DNA of 64,000 nt. It comes from Alicyclobacillus mali NBRC 102425. GTDB lineage: Bacteria > Bacillota > Bacilli > Alicyclobacillales > Alicyclobacillaceae. Position numbers and translations under genes: made by a program. The stretch is from contig NZ_BCSG01000008.1 in the NCBI RefSeq assembly GCF_001570745.1, forward strand, positions 1-64,000, written 5' to 3'. The number at the start of each line of letters is the position of its first letter. Within the stretch, counting starts at the first letter, position 1. Shown piece by piece: positions 40,842-51,802 of the stretch. The notes below the pieces were generated by a model, which saw only the letters and a program-made list of their open reading frames with translations, searched no databases and was not told where the DNA came from.

Positions 40842-41774
40842 ATGAGCGTCGCAAACTCCGCTGCCGAGCGGGTCACGGGGCGCGGGCGGCGCATCCGTTG
40901 GAGCGTGGTGGAACAGGCGCTCGCCGGTTACCTGTTCATACTCCCCGCCATCGTGGAATTGGCCGTGTTTCTCCTGGGGCCCATCCTGTACGCCTTTGTC
41001 ATCAGTTTCAAGCACTTTTCGTATCTGGATCCTTTGGACTCGCATTTCGTGGGATTCCTGAACTACGTTCACCTCTTCCAAGATCCGGTGTTTCTGCGAG
41101 CGCTGTGGAACACCACGGTGTACGCCCTCGTGGTGGTGCCGGTGCAGACTGCGATCGCCATGATGCTGGCCGTGATCGTCAACCGCATCCGCGGCAAGAC
41201 GGTCTTCCGAGTCATCTACTATCTGCCGTCGATCACGTCGACCGTTGGCGTGGCGGTCATTTTCAGCTTTCTGTTCCAGCCGAACGGGCTGTTGAACCGC
41301 CTGCTGTGGATCGTGTTTCACATTCAGGGGCCCGACTACTTCAACAGCCCCATCTTCGCGTTTCCGGCCATCATGGCGGTCGCCGTGTGGACCACGGCAG
41401 GCCAGTTCATGGTCATCTATCTTGCGGCGCTGCAGGAGATTCCGGAAGAACTTTACGAAGCCGCGGCCATCGACGGCGCGCAAGGGTTCGCCATGTTGCG
41501 CTATATCACCGTCCCATCGCTGCGTCGGACGACGTTTTTGGTCGTGGTGCTCGGCATGATCGGCGCATTTCAGGTGTTCGATCTCGTCTACGTCATCTCA
41601 AGCGCCAGTTCGCTTCCGCAGCAGTACACCATGACCGTCGTCCTTGATCTGTTTGAAAAAGGGTTCCGCACCATGCAGATGGGCTACGCGTCCGCCATGG
41701 GCTTCGTTTTGTTTGCCATTATCTTGATTCTGACGCTGATTCAGCAGCTGTGGCTTGGAAGGGAGGACGGATGA
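40842..41774 (+). CDS. Sugar ABC transporter permease, MalF/UgpA type
   Basis: 310 aa with six membrane helices. The cytoplasmic EAA loop, which contacts the ATPase, reads EELYEAAAIDGAQGFAMLRY. FVIIYLAAL-type and LAGYLFILPAIVELAVFLLG segments are typical of CUT1 permeases. GAGGAGGGGG precedes the ATG. Its stop is one base before the next permease start. Confidence 0.92.
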   Translation: MSVANSAAERVTGRGRRIRWSVVEQALAGYLFILPAIVELAVFLLGPILYAFVISFKHFSYLDPLDSHFVGFLNYVHLFQDPVFLRALWNTTVYALVVVPVQTAIAMMLAVIVNRIRGKTVFRVIYYLPSITSTVGVAVIFSFLFQPNGLLNRLLWIVFHIQGPDYFNSPIFAFPAIMAVAVWTTAGQFMVIYLAALQEIPEELYEAAAIDGAQGFAMLRYITVPSLRRTTFLVVVLGMIGAFQVFDLVYVISSASSLPQQYTMTVVLDLFEKGFRTMQMGYASAMGFVLFAIILILTLIQQLWLGREDG

Positions 41775-41775
41775 G

Positions 41776-42618
41776 ATGCGAATGGCCACGTCCGCACAGT
41801 CCCCATCCTGGCGACGCGCCGGCCTGTGGATGTACGTGATGGCTGTCATCTACGCAGCCATCTCCCTGGTTCCCTTTCTCTGGTCCATTTACACCTCTGT
41901 CAAGCCGACATCCGAGGTGTTTCAACTCTTTGCGCCCTGGCGGACCCTGACGCTGTCGAGCTACACGTCCATCTTGCAGAACTTCCCGTTTGGGCGCTGG
42001 TTTTTGAATAGCGCCATCGTGGCGTTCATCGTGACCGTGGGCAACCTTGTGGTCAACACGTTTGCAGGTTACGCGTTCGCGCGTCTGCGCTTTCCGGGCC
42101 GGGGCGTTCTGTTTTACGTCTTCCTCGGCGTCATGATGATTCCCGGACAGGTGGTCTTGGTTCCCATTTATATGTTGCTCGCGCACCTCGGCTGGATCGA
42201 CACCTACGTCGGGCTCACCGTGCCCTTCTTGTTGAGCTCCACGATGGTCTTCCTGTCGCGTCAGTTCTTTCTCGGCATCCCGAAGGAGTTGGAGGAGGCG
42301 GCCCGGATCGATGGGATCGGGCACTTTGGAATGTTCTTTCGCATCATGCTGCCGCTCGCGCGCCCGCTCTTGGCCGCGCAGACCATTTTGACGTTCCAGG
42401 GCAACTGGAACTCCTTCCTCTGGCCGCTTCTCATCGGTCAAACAACGGACATGTACACGTTGCCGGTGGGGCTGAACTCGTTTTATGGGCAGTATAACGC
42501 GTACTGGAACAGCGTGATGGCGGGCATGGTCATGCTGACGCTGCCGATGATGGTGGTGTTCATCATCTTTCAGCGCCAATTCATTCAGGGCGTGTCTCAG
42601 GCAGGACTCAAAGGCTGA
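41776..42618 (+). CDS. Sugar ABC transporter permease, MalG/UgpE type
   Basis: 280 aa, six membrane helices. EAA loop: KELEEAARIDGIGHFGMFFR. Opening FLWSIYTSVKPTSEVF is typical of CUT1 MalG-type proteins. ATG 41776 follows GGGAGG by nine bases. No ATP-binding subunit follows; transporters of this class in Firmicutes usually share one MsmX-type ATPase encoded elsewhere, which is presumably the case here. A bidirectional terminator follows. Confidence 0.92.
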   Translation: MRMATSAQSPSWRRAGLWMYVMAVIYAAISLVPFLWSIYTSVKPTSEVFQLFAPWRTLTLSSYTSILQNFPFGRWFLNSAIVAFIVTVGNLVVNTFAGYAFARLRFPGRGVLFYVFLGVMMIPGQVVLVPIYMLLAHLGWIDTYVGLTVPFLLSSTMVFLSRQFFLGIPKELEEAARIDGIGHFGMFFRIMLPLARPLLAAQTILTFQGNWNSFLWPLLIGQTTDMYTLPVGLNSFYGQYNAYWNSVMAGMVMLTLPMMVVFIIFQRQFIQGVSQAGLKG

Positions 42619-42641
42619 CGAGAACTTGCGCCGACACACGC

Positions 42642-42674
42642 AAAAGGGGCTCCTCGTGGGAGCCCCTTTCTTGC
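42642..42674. terminator. Bidirectional terminator between sugar operon and acnA
   Basis: Perfect 11-bp stem AAAGGGGCTCC / GGAGCCCCTTT with a 5-base loop. TTTCTT follows on plus and TTTTG on minus, so it serves both convergent units. Confidence 0.85.
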
Positions 42675-42688
42675 GAGTGCGCGTTTCT

Positions 42689-45403
<2,715 letters not shown>

Positions 45404-45607
45404 CTTACTCACTCCTTCTATGTAGGTTCTGCCTCTATTTTGCGACGCGTCCCCCGCATCTGTCGAATCCTCATCCAGATTGCCGATACCGATATCGAAA
45501 ACCTGCGAGGCGAGGGCTTGGAAGCGTTCGCACGAGACGAGTCCTCTGTCACTCTACTACCATGGAGGAATTTACGCAAGGCGAAGAGTCCCAGTTGTAG
45601 GGGGCAC

Positions 45608-45634
45608 AAAAAACGCCCGGCTAGGCGCCGGGCG
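45608..45634 (-). terminator. Intrinsic terminator of tagO
   Basis: CGCCCGGC / GCCGGGCG stem (45614-45634) followed on the minus strand by six T, just after the tagO stop. Confidence 0.88.
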
Positions 45635-45644
45635 CGGCGATTCG

Positions 45645-46610
45645 TTACCCCCGATTCAGAAGCAGTACGAGCATCGACACGAGCGAAAAACAAGCGCTGA
45701 TGAGGTAGACCACAGTCACCGTCTGTACCTGCGTCAGCCCGAGGCGCAAGAGCCAGTGGTGCACGTGGTTCTGATCCGGCTTGTACACCGGCCGGCCGGC
45801 CCGCGCGCGGAGCAATACGACGCGTACGGCGTCGAAAATGGGCACGCCCAGGGCAAGAATGGGCACGCCGATGGACACAACGGTGGCTGACTTGAACGCG
45901 CCAACCGAAGCGATGGAGGCGAGCAGATAGCCGAGCACGGTCGATCCGGCGTCCCCCATGATGATGCGCGCGGGATAAAAATTGTGGCGCAGGAAGCCGA
46001 CGGCCGCGCCGGTCACCGCAATGGCGAACCAAGCGGACGCGCTGTCACCCTTGATGAGCGCCACAAAAAACAGCGTCGTCGCCGAAATGGCCGCGATGCC
46101 GGCCGCGAGGCCATCGACGCCGTCGAGAAAGTTGAAGACGTTCGTCACGCCCACGATCCACAGGAGCGTGAGGAAGAGCGAAAGATAAGGGGGGATGGCC
46201 ACGAAGTGGTGACCGCCGAAGGGAGACGTGAATCCCTGAATCGCGCCGCCGAAAAGCGGCACCATGAGGGCCGCAAGGATCTGCACCACGAAGCGAATGC
46301 CGACAGAGAAGTCCTTGCCTCTCGTCTTGTAATAATCATCAAGAAGGCCTATCACAAAGAGCATCGCTGCGCCGATTACGACGCCGATGTAGGGCGTTTC
46401 GAGCCAATTCTTCCAGAGCGCCCCCGCGATAAACGCGCCGAGGACACCTGCGAAAATGGCCGCGCCTCCGAGTAGTGGCAGCGGGTCCCGGTGAATTTTT
46501 CGCTCGTTTGGAAGATCGACAAAACGGTATCGGAGCGCGATTTTTCGCATGTGCGGCGCCAACAGGTAGGCGAGCGCGAAAGCCACAATACCCGACAGCC
46601 AAAGGGGCAT
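45645..46610 (-). CDS. tagO: Undecaprenyl-phosphate GlcNAc-1-phosphate transferase (TagO/WecA type)
   Basis: 321 aa membrane enzyme with about ten helices. It links GlcNAc-1-phosphate to undecaprenyl phosphate at the start of teichoic or teichuronic acid synthesis. Motifs: VDLPNERKIHRDPLPLLGG, GLLDDYYKTRGKDF (double Asp), NVFNFLDGVDGLAAG, PARIIMGDAGS and DQNHVHHWLLRLG (His motif). GGGAGAG precedes the ATG, and TATAAT on the minus strand at 46646-46651 may be its -10. It is divergent from ctaB. Confidence 0.9.
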   Translation of the reverse strand: MPLWLSGIVAFALAYLLAPHMRKIALRYRFVDLPNERKIHRDPLPLLGGAAIFAGVLGAFIAGALWKNWLETPYIGVVIGAAMLFVIGLLDDYYKTRGKDFSVGIRFVVQILAALMVPLFGGAIQGFTSPFGGHHFVAIPPYLSLFLTLLWIVGVTNVFNFLDGVDGLAAGIAAISATTLFFVALIKGDSASAWFAIAVTGAAVGFLRHNFYPARIIMGDAGSTVLGYLLASIASVGAFKSATVVSIGVPILALGVPIFDAVRVVLLRARAGRPVYKPDQNHVHHWLLRLGLTQVQTVTVVYLISACFSLVSMLVLLLNRG

Positions 46611-46843
46611 ACGTTTCTCTCCCTAGCTCGTGTCATTCCACGGCAATTATACTAAACAGGACCCTTGCGGGCTATACTGCAATCTGTGTCTTTTCAGGGG
46701 CCAAAGTATGTCTGTTGGATGACAAATGGGGCACAGCCGTTGTGTTTCCGCGCACTCTTTGCAAACATAGTGGACGGAAACGAAGGTCAGCGTGCGGCGA
46801 TCATCGACTCTCGTGGCCTCATGGCGAAGGATGTGATGAACCG

Positions 46844-47770
46844 TTGCAAGCAAACGGCGTTGTGTATCAGGAGCCCCCGAAGGGCGTAGAATCCGCGCGG
46901 GCCACGCTTCGCGATTATCTTTCCATTATGAAGTGGGGCATCACGGTCGCCAACCTCATGGCGACGTTCGCCGGGCTGTGGGTGGCGTCCGGCGGCCATC
47001 CGCCGCTCACCATCATGCTGTTCACGCTCGTCGGCACGATGTTCGTGGTGGCAGGAGGCGCGGCACTGAACAATTTTTACGATCGCGACATCGATCAGCG
47101 GATGCCTCGGACAAAGATGCGCGCCGTCGCGCGAGGCAAAGTGTCCCCGGGTGTCGCGCTCGGCATCGGACTCACCATGAGTGCTGTTGGCCTCGCGGTG
47201 CTGCTCGTCGGTGTGAATTGGCAGGCCGCCGTCTGCGCGTTTGTGGGTCTGTTCGTATATTCCTACCTGTACACCGTATGGTTCAAGCGGCACACCACGT
47301 TGAACACGGTGCTCGGCGGCGTGTCCGGTGCGATGCCACCGCTCATCGGGTGGGTGGCTGGAAGCGGCGGGACGCTGTCTCTGGCGGCCTGGTGCATGTT
47401 TTTCACCTTCTTTTTGTGGCAGCCGCCTCATTTCCTGCCTCTCGCGATGAAAAAGACGGAGGATTACCGAGCGGCTGGCGTGCCGATGCTCCCGGTGGTC
47501 CGTGGATTTCGCGAGACGAAGCGGCAGATTGTCTTCTACACGGCGGCCATGGTGCCTGTCTCGCTGATGCTCACCGTGCTCGGCGCCGAGGGATGGCTGT
47601 ACTTCGTCGTCATGGGTGCGCTCGGACTGTGGTTTTTGTACCTCGCGGTCAAGGGGTTGCTTGTCCCTCCGGAGAAGGACATGGAGTGGGCCAACCAGGT
47701 CTTCCGCTTTTCGCTCATCTATCTCACCGCGCTCTGCATCGTGTCGGTGCTCTCGGTCTCCATCCTGTGA
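46844..47770 (+). CDS. ctaB: Protoheme IX farnesyltransferase (heme O synthase)
   Basis: About 308 aa, nine membrane helices, UbiA prenyltransferase family. First Asp-rich motif NNFYDRDIDQRMPRTKMR, second KKTEDYRAAGVPMLPVV. It converts heme b to heme O for cytochrome oxidases. No ctaA or ctaCDEF genes adjoin it. The start is uncertain: TTG 46844 gives an N-terminus of family length with a distant GAAGG; GTG 46862 is the alternative; the frame is open further upstream. Confidence 0.88.
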   Translation: MQANGVVYQEPPKGVESARATLRDYLSIMKWGITVANLMATFAGLWVASGGHPPLTIMLFTLVGTMFVVAGGAALNNFYDRDIDQRMPRTKMRAVARGKVSPGVALGIGLTMSAVGLAVLLVGVNWQAAVCAFVGLFVYSYLYTVWFKRHTTLNTVLGGVSGAMPPLIGWVAGSGGTLSLAAWCMFFTFFLWQPPHFLPLAMKKTEDYRAAGVPMLPVVRGFRETKRQIVFYTAAMVPVSLMLTVLGAEGWLYFVVMGALGLWFLYLAVKGLLVPPEKDMEWANQVFRFSLIYLTALCIVSVLSVSIL

Positions 47771-47775
47771 TGAAA

Positions 47776-47816
47776 GAAGCCCCTGCGGCGGGCCGCGCGT
47801 CCGTCGCAGGGGCTTC
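47776..47816 (+). terminator. 12-bp perfect hairpin after ctaB, no T run
   Basis: GAAGCCCCTGCG (47776-47787) pairs perfectly with CGCAGGGGCTTC (47805-47816) around a GC-rich loop, five bases after the ctaB stop. No T run follows. Confidence 0.55.
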
Positions 47817-47931
47817 GCGCCTCTATCATCCTATTGACATCACCGACGGAGTCCGCTTTCCTAAGAGTGTAAACGATTTCGGGCATCGTAAGTGGATTGT
47901 TCTATTTCATAGTTGAAAGGATGTTGCAACT

Positions 47932-48987
47932 GTGAAAGCGGCACGCCTGCACGCATTCCAAACGCCATTTTCCATCGAGACCATCTCAGATCCCGAGCCA
48001 GGCCCGGAGGACGCCGTCGTTCGGGTCCGCGCGGCCGGCGTCTGCCGGAGCGATCTTCACATCTGGCAGGGGGAACTCGCCTGGGTGGGGATTCGCCCGC
48101 AGCTGCCCATCATCCTTGGCCACGAGTTCGGCGGCGAAGTGGTGGCGGTGGGGAGCGGTGTCCGCCGCTTCGCGGTGGGCGATCGCGTCACCGTCCCGTT
48201 CCACAACGGCTGCGGCCGCTGCCCGCAGTGTCAGTCGGGCAGGTCGAATCTGTGCGACGAGTTCGGATTCTACGGCGCCACGTATGACGGGTGTTTCGCG
48301 GAGTATGTCCGCGTGCCAAACGCGGACGTCAACCTCATCCGTTTACCGGACGAGGTCGATTTCGTGACTGCGGCCGCCATGGGGTGCCGATACATGACGG
48401 GCTTTCATGCCGTGATGCGCGGCCGCGTCCAGCCCGGCGAATGGGTGGCCGTGCACGGCGCTGGCGGCGTCGGACTGTCCGCGATTCAGGCGGCTCACGC
48501 CATCGGCGCTCAGGTGATTGCCGTGGACATCGACGACGAAAAGCTGGAGAAGGCGCGGGCCGAAGGCGCCGCGGTGACCATCAACAGTCGGCGCGAGGAA
48601 CGCGTGTTCAAGGCCATCAAGCAGGTCACGCGCGGAGGCGCGCACGTGAGCATCGACGCGCTCGGGCTCGCCGAGACGGTGTTCAACTCCGTGCGGTGCC
48701 TGCGCAAAGGCGGGCGCCACGTGCAGGTCGGCCTCACCTCGTCGGCTGAACAGGGCATGGTGGCACTGCCGGTCGACATCATGACCACGGGCGAGATCGA
48801 GTTCATCGGAAGCTTTGGCAACCCGCACGTCGCCTTCGACGGCTTGTTGCGCCTCGTGGCCGCGGGCAGGCTCCGGCCCAAGGCCCTCGTGGAGCGCGAG
48901 GTGGGCCTCGCTGAGTTGAACGACGTGTTCGATCGCATGCTGCGCTTTGAGACGAAGGGCTTCAACGTGATCACGTCGTTCGTGTGA
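47932..48987 (+). CDS. Zinc-dependent alcohol dehydrogenase
   Basis: 351 aa medium-chain dehydrogenase. Catalytic zinc: Cys38 and His64-Glu65 (GHEFGGE). Structural zinc: Cys94, Cys97, Cys100 and Cys108. The NAD(P) fold reads VHGAGGVGLSAIQAAHAIGA. A near relative of the bacterial propanol/ethanol-type dehydrogenases; substrate not certain. Start GTG 47932 with AAAGG eleven bases upstream; TTGACA at about 47830 may be part of its promoter. A second dehydrogenase of the same superfamily begins 35 bases after its stop. Confidence 0.88.
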   Translation: MKAARLHAFQTPFSIETISDPEPGPEDAVVRVRAAGVCRSDLHIWQGELAWVGIRPQLPIILGHEFGGEVVAVGSGVRRFAVGDRVTVPFHNGCGRCPQCQSGRSNLCDEFGFYGATYDGCFAEYVRVPNADVNLIRLPDEVDFVTAAAMGCRYMTGFHAVMRGRVQPGEWVAVHGAGGVGLSAIQAAHAIGAQVIAVDIDDEKLEKARAEGAAVTINSRREERVFKAIKQVTRGGAHVSIDALGLAETVFNSVRCLRKGGRHVQVGLTSSAEQGMVALPVDIMTTGEIEFIGSFGNPHVAFDGLLRLVAAGRLRPKALVEREVGLAELNDVFDRMLRFETKGFNVITSFV

Positions 48988-49022
48988 GGCTTGGGACATC
49001 ATTTCGAAGGGGGACGTCGACC

Positions 49023-50171
49023 GTGCAGACGCGAGCCGCTGTCCTGATGGAGATGGGGGCGAGGCCGCCCTATGCATCAACAAGGCCGCTTCGCCTGGAG
49101 ACGCTGGAACTGGAACCGCCGGGGCCGGGCGAGGTCCTCATCCGGGCGCGCGCCGCCGGCCTGTGCCACTCGGATCTTTCGGTCATCGAAGGCGCCCGCC
49201 CGCGGCCGATGCCGATGGCCCTCGGCCACGAGGCGGCTGGCGAGGTGGTGGAACTCGGTGAAGGGGTGAACGACCTCGTGCCGGGCGATCACGTCGTCTG
49301 CGCCTTCGTGCCAAGCTGCGGGCACTGCGGCCCCTGTCAAGAGGGCCGGCCGGCGCTCTGCGAGCCGGGCGCCGAGGCGAACGGCCGCGGCACGCTGCTC
49401 TCCGGCGCGCGCAGGCTGCGCCTTGGCCAAGAGCCCGTCCATCACCACCTCGGCGTATCGGCGTTCAGCGACTACGCGGTCGTCTCGCGCCGCTCGCTCG
49501 TGAAAATCGATCCGTCCCTTCCGTTTGAGCACGCGGCGCTGTTCGGCTGCGCGCTCATGACGGGCGTCGGCGCGGTCGTCAACACGGCGCGCGTCCCCGT
49601 GGGCGCCTCGGTCGCCATCGTGGGCCTCGGCGGCGTGGGGCTCGCCGCGCTGCTTGGCGCCGTGGCTTCCTCCGCCCGTCATATCGCGGCCATCGACGTG
49701 AATCCCGAGAAGCTCGCGTTCGCGCGCGAACTCGGCGCGACGCACACGTACGACGCGCGCGATCCCGGCGTGATCGACATGGTGCGCGCCGATTCGGCGG
49801 GCGGCCTGGAGTACGTGTTCGAGACGGCGGGCTCCGTCGCCGCCATGAAGACGGCGTTTGCCGTGACGCGGCGCGGCGGGACGACCGTGACCACAGGGCT
49901 GCCGGATCCGCGCCACGAGTGGAGCGTGCCCCAGGTACTCCTCGCGGCCGAGGAGCGCACGATTCGGGGCTCGTACGTGGGGAGCTGCATCCCGTCCCGC
50001 GACATTCCGCGCTTCATCTCGCTGTTTCAGCAGGGAAAACTCCCCGTCGACCGGCTGGTGTCGGACGTGATCGATCTCGACCACATCAACGAGGGCTTCG
50101 ATCGCCTCGCCGCGGGTCAAGCGGTGCGCATCGTCGTGCGCATGAGCGAGCATGATCCGCGTATTGGTTGA
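49023..50171 (+). CDS. Zinc-dependent alcohol dehydrogenase, class III-like
   Basis: 382 aa. Catalytic zinc ligands Cys48 and His69-Glu70 (ALGHEAAGEV), structural zinc Cys99, Cys102, Cys105, Cys113; nucleotide fold VAIVGLGGVGLAALLGAVAS. The long class III loop (ANGRGTLLSGARRL) and GSYVGSCIPSRDIPRFISLF resemble AdhC/S-(hydroxymethyl)glutathione-type enzymes, though a thiol cofactor in this lineage would more likely be bacillithiol or none. GTG 49023 follows AAGGGGG. Probably co-transcribed with the preceding dehydrogenase gene. Confidence 0.87.
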   Translation: MQTRAAVLMEMGARPPYASTRPLRLETLELEPPGPGEVLIRARAAGLCHSDLSVIEGARPRPMPMALGHEAAGEVVELGEGVNDLVPGDHVVCAFVPSCGHCGPCQEGRPALCEPGAEANGRGTLLSGARRLRLGQEPVHHHLGVSAFSDYAVVSRRSLVKIDPSLPFEHAALFGCALMTGVGAVVNTARVPVGASVAIVGLGGVGLAALLGAVASSARHIAAIDVNPEKLAFARELGATHTYDARDPGVIDMVRADSAGGLEYVFETAGSVAAMKTAFAVTRRGGTTVTTGLPDPRHEWSVPQVLLAAEERTIRGSYVGSCIPSRDIPRFISLFQQGKLPVDRLVSDVIDLDHINEGFDRLAAGQAVRIVVRMSEHDPRIG

Positions 50172-50196
50172 AGGACGGGCCCTCGTTCGGTAAGAT
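50168..50196 (+). promoter_or_regulatory. Promoter of ispG
   Basis: TTGAAG (50168-50173) and TAAGAT (50191-50196) are 17 bases apart. The -35 overlaps the stop codon of the dehydrogenase gene. Confidence 0.7.
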
Positions 50197-50235
50197 CCGT
50201 GGTGGGACCTCATCACGTAGCGGGGAGACGAGAGT

Positions 50236-51321
50236 ATGTATCGTCGCTGGGAGACGAAGCCGGTTCGCGTCGGCGACGTCGTGATCGGCGGGAGTAATCA
50301 GGTTATTGTGCAGAGCATGACGACGACCAAGACGGCGGACGTGAAGGCGACGGTGGAGGAGATTCACCGTCTGGAGGACGCTGGCTGTCAGGTCGTGCGG
50401 GTGACGGTCAACAACCGCGAAGCTGCTGAGGCTATCAAGGAAATCAAGCGGCAGATCCATATACCGCTTGTCGCAGATATTCACTTCGATCACCGGCTCG
50501 CGCTCGAGGCCATCAAAAACGGCGTCGACAAGGTGCGCATCAACCCGGGCAACATCGGCAAGCGCGAGAAGGTCGAGGAAGTCGTCAAGGCGTGCAAGGA
50601 GCGCGGGATTCCCATTCGCATCGGGGTCAACGCGGGATCGCTTGAAAAACACATCCTCGAGAAACACGGTTACCCCACCGCGGAGGGCATGCTCGAGAGT
50701 GCCGAGCATCACGTGAAGATCCTGGAGGATCTGGATTTTGACGATATCGTCATCTCGATGAAAGCTTCCGACGTGCCGCTCGCCATTGAGGCGTATCGTC
50801 TGGCGGCGGAGCGGTTCCGCTATCCGCTTCACCTCGGCATCACCGAGTCGGGCACCATATTCGGCGGCACCATCAAGAGCGCTGCGGGCCTCGGGACGCT
50901 TCTCCACATGGGCATTGGCAACACGATTCGCGTGTCGCTCTCCGCGGATCCGGTCGAGGAAGTCAAGGTGGCGCGCGAGCTCTTGAAGGTGTTTCACATC
51001 GTCTCGGACGCGGTGACCATTGTGTCGTGCCCGACGTGCGGGCGGATCGACATCGATCTCATCAGCATCGTGAACGAGCTCGAGGATTACGTGCAGAAGG
51101 TCCGGGCACCCATCAAGGTGTCGGTGCTTGGGTGCGCCGTGAATGGCCCGGGTGAGGCGCGCGAGGCGGACATCGGCATCGCGGGCGCGCGAGGCGAAGG
51201 GCTGCTGTTCCGCAAGGGGCAGGTCGTGCGGAAAATTCCGGAGCAGGATCTTCTCACCGAGCTGAAAAAAGAAATCGATACGATGGCGAAGCGGTACGCG
51301 GAGACGGGATCCATCTGGTGA
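50236..51321 (+). CDS. ispG: 4-hydroxy-3-methylbut-2-enyl diphosphate synthase
   Basis: 361 aa. Converts MEcPP to HMBPP in the non-mevalonate isoprenoid pathway with a [4Fe-4S] cluster. Ligands: Cys265 and Cys268 in SCPTCGR, Cys300 and Glu307 in [11 protein letters not shown]-terminal TIM barrel with [22 protein letters not shown] and [23 protein letters not shown] precedes the ATG. Monocistronic: own promoter and terminator. Confidence 0.96.
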   Translation: MYRRWETKPVRVGDVVIGGSNQVIVQSMTTTKTADVKATVEEIHRLEDAGCQVVRVTVNNREAAEAIKEIKRQIHIPLVADIHFDHRLALEAIKNGVDKVRINPGNIGKREKVEEVVKACKERGIPIRIGVNAGSLEKHILEKHGYPTAEGMLESAEHHVKILEDLDFDDIVISMKASDVPLAIEAYRLAAERFRYPLHLGITESGTIFGGTIKSAAGLGTLLHMGIGNTIRVSLSADPVEEVKVARELLKVFHIVSDAVTIVSCPTCGRIDIDLISIVNELEDYVQKVRAPIKVSVLGCAVNGPGEAREADIGIAGARGEGLLFRKGQVVRKIPEQDLLTELKKEIDTMAKRYAETGSIW

Positions 51322-51329
51322 TCGCGGAC

Positions 51330-51375
51330 GCGCGCCCGACTGTCGGCGTGATCGGCAGGCGGGCGCGCTTTTTTT
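51330..51375 (+). terminator. Intrinsic terminator of ispG
   Basis: GCGCGCCCG (51330-51338) pairs with CGGGCGCGC (51360-51368), followed by seven T. Confidence 0.9.
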
Positions 51376-51393
51376 GTGCGATTTTGCACGCGT

Positions 51394-51621
51394 TCAGTAC
51401 CAGCTCTTGTGGTGCGAGTGCATGTCGTGATGCATGCCGTGGTGATACGAGCCCGACTTGACGTCCTCGTAGTGCTTGCTCGGGATCTTCAACACCTGGC
51501 CGGGGTAGATCATGTTGGGGTTCTTGATGCCGTTGGCTCGGACGATGGCCGACACGGTGGTGTCGTACTTGACGGCGATGTTGCCGAGTGTGTCACCGGG
51601 TTGGACGATGTACTTAACCAC
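51394..51621 (-). CDS. Small LysM protein with histidine-rich tail
   Basis: 75 aa, a single LysM domain (residues 3-47: YIVQPGDTLGNIAVKYDTTV to YPGQVLKIP) and a short tail with seven histidines among residues 60-71 (HHGMHHDMHSHH). No signal peptide is visible, so it may reach peptidoglycan by mother-cell synthesis during sporulation, as the LysM coat proteins do; that is inference. The tail could bind Ni, Zn or Cu or act as a pH-sensitive segment. GTG 51621 has the better ribosome spacing; ATG 51627 adds two residues. It starts about 180 bases from hisZ, divergently. Confidence 0.78.
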   Translation of the reverse strand: MVKYIVQPGDTLGNIAVKYDTTVSAIVRANGIKNPNMIYPGQVLKIPSKHYEDVKSGSYHHGMHHDMHSHHKSWY

Positions 51622-51705
51622 TGTCATCCCTCCTCTGTGCGTGGTTCGTTCCAACGTATGCGGATGTGCCGGGACTTGCCGCGGATGCACGCCTAGATTC
51701 ACTAG

Positions 51706-51734
51706 TTGCAATGTGAGCTCGTGTCCGATATGCT
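51706..51734 (+). promoter_or_regulatory. Promoter of the histidine operon
   Basis: TTGCAA (51706-51711) and TATGCT (51729-51734) are 17 bases apart, about 70 bases before hisZ. The leader is too short for a T-box or peptide-attenuator. Confidence 0.65.
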
Positions 51735-51747
51735 TGCTTTAGCATAT
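51728..51747. promoter_or_regulatory. Palindrome over the his promoter -10, candidate operator
   Basis: Perfect inverted repeat ATATGCT-N6-AGCATAT (arms 51728-51734 and 51741-51747). The left arm contains the -10 hexamer, so a bound protein would block transcription. The regulator is not in the window. Confidence 0.6.
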
Positions 51748-51802
51748 TAGCGAAGTAAAGAGCGCCGAGTCGGCGCGGAGAAGGCGTGGAGGAGAACGAC
51801 GC

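Noticed and set aside
51761-51776. GCGCC-GAGTC-GGCGC hairpin in the hisZ leader as an attenuator
   Set aside because: The stem is only five base pairs, with no T run, no His-codon-rich leader peptide and no T-box sequence.
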